DNA of 5,991 nucleotides from an uncultured Lachnospiraceae bacterium (lineage in GTDB: Bacteria > Bacillota > Clostridia > Lachnospirales > Lachnospiraceae), in NCBI GenBank assembly GCA_900553355.1, contig USDK01000090.1:1-5991 (forward strand), in the 5' to 3' direction. The position numbers and the translations under genes were made by a program. Positions 5,990-5,991 of the stretch are shown piece after piece (within the stretch, counting starts at the first letter, position 1; every line of letters starts with the position of its first letter). The notes under the pieces are model-generated. The model was not told where the DNA came from. It saw nothing but the letters and a program-made list of their open reading frames with translations, and did no database searches.

Positions 5990-5991
5990 AT

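Noticed and set aside
1..5991. tmRNA (ssrA), tRNA, rRNA or CRISPR array
   Set aside because: No tRNA-like ends, regularly spaced repeats or rRNA-like segments were seen by eye. The region near smpB is filled by coding sequence.

Overview
The window looks chromosomal and Clostridia-like, most probably Lachnospiraceae. The evidence is the smpB, RNase R, secG, enolase gene order, strong AGGAGG-type ribosome binding sites, moderate GC, and the style of the small zinc-ribbon membrane protein. This is inferred from gene order and protein character; no database search was possible.

Layout. On the + strand (1-1053) two tandem small heat shock proteins (Hsp20/IbpA family) are followed by a strong intrinsic terminator. 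A gene-poor stretch (about 1054-1270) holds a second, bidirectional terminator that separates the Hsp20 pair from a convergent minus-strand operon. That operon, read right to left, is an enolase 3' portion (5859-5038), secG (4961-4719, GTG start), rnr encoding RNase R (4642-2465), smpB (2502-2032, overlapping rnr by 38 nt), an 81-residue helical protein of unknown function (2019-1774), and a zinc-ribbon membrane protein (1777-1271) joined to it by a 4-nt ATGA overlap. SecG belongs to the Sec translocon. RNase R and SmpB cooperate in tmRNA trans-translation quality control, and the Hsp20 proteins hold unfolded proteins, so the window is rich in protein and RNA quality control.

The most notable feature is at the right edge. 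The enolase gene is cut off on its 5' side at the codons for the conserved GGRHADN motif. All TIM-barrel catalytic residues after that point are intact, but about 155 N-terminal residues are missing. The sequence that replaces them carries, in another frame, the last 26 codons of a different protein. Its tail resembles the C-terminus of a large serine recombinase, and its stop lies about 50 bp from the break. A 22-bp inverted repeat with 8-bp arms abuts the junction and contains a perfect TTGACA. The best reading is that a mobile element has inserted into eno, with the recombinase gene at this end. An extended -10 promoter between eno and secG would keep secG, rnr and smpB expressed despite the break. 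Whether the other half of eno lies across the element, so that excision could restore the gene, cannot be seen here.
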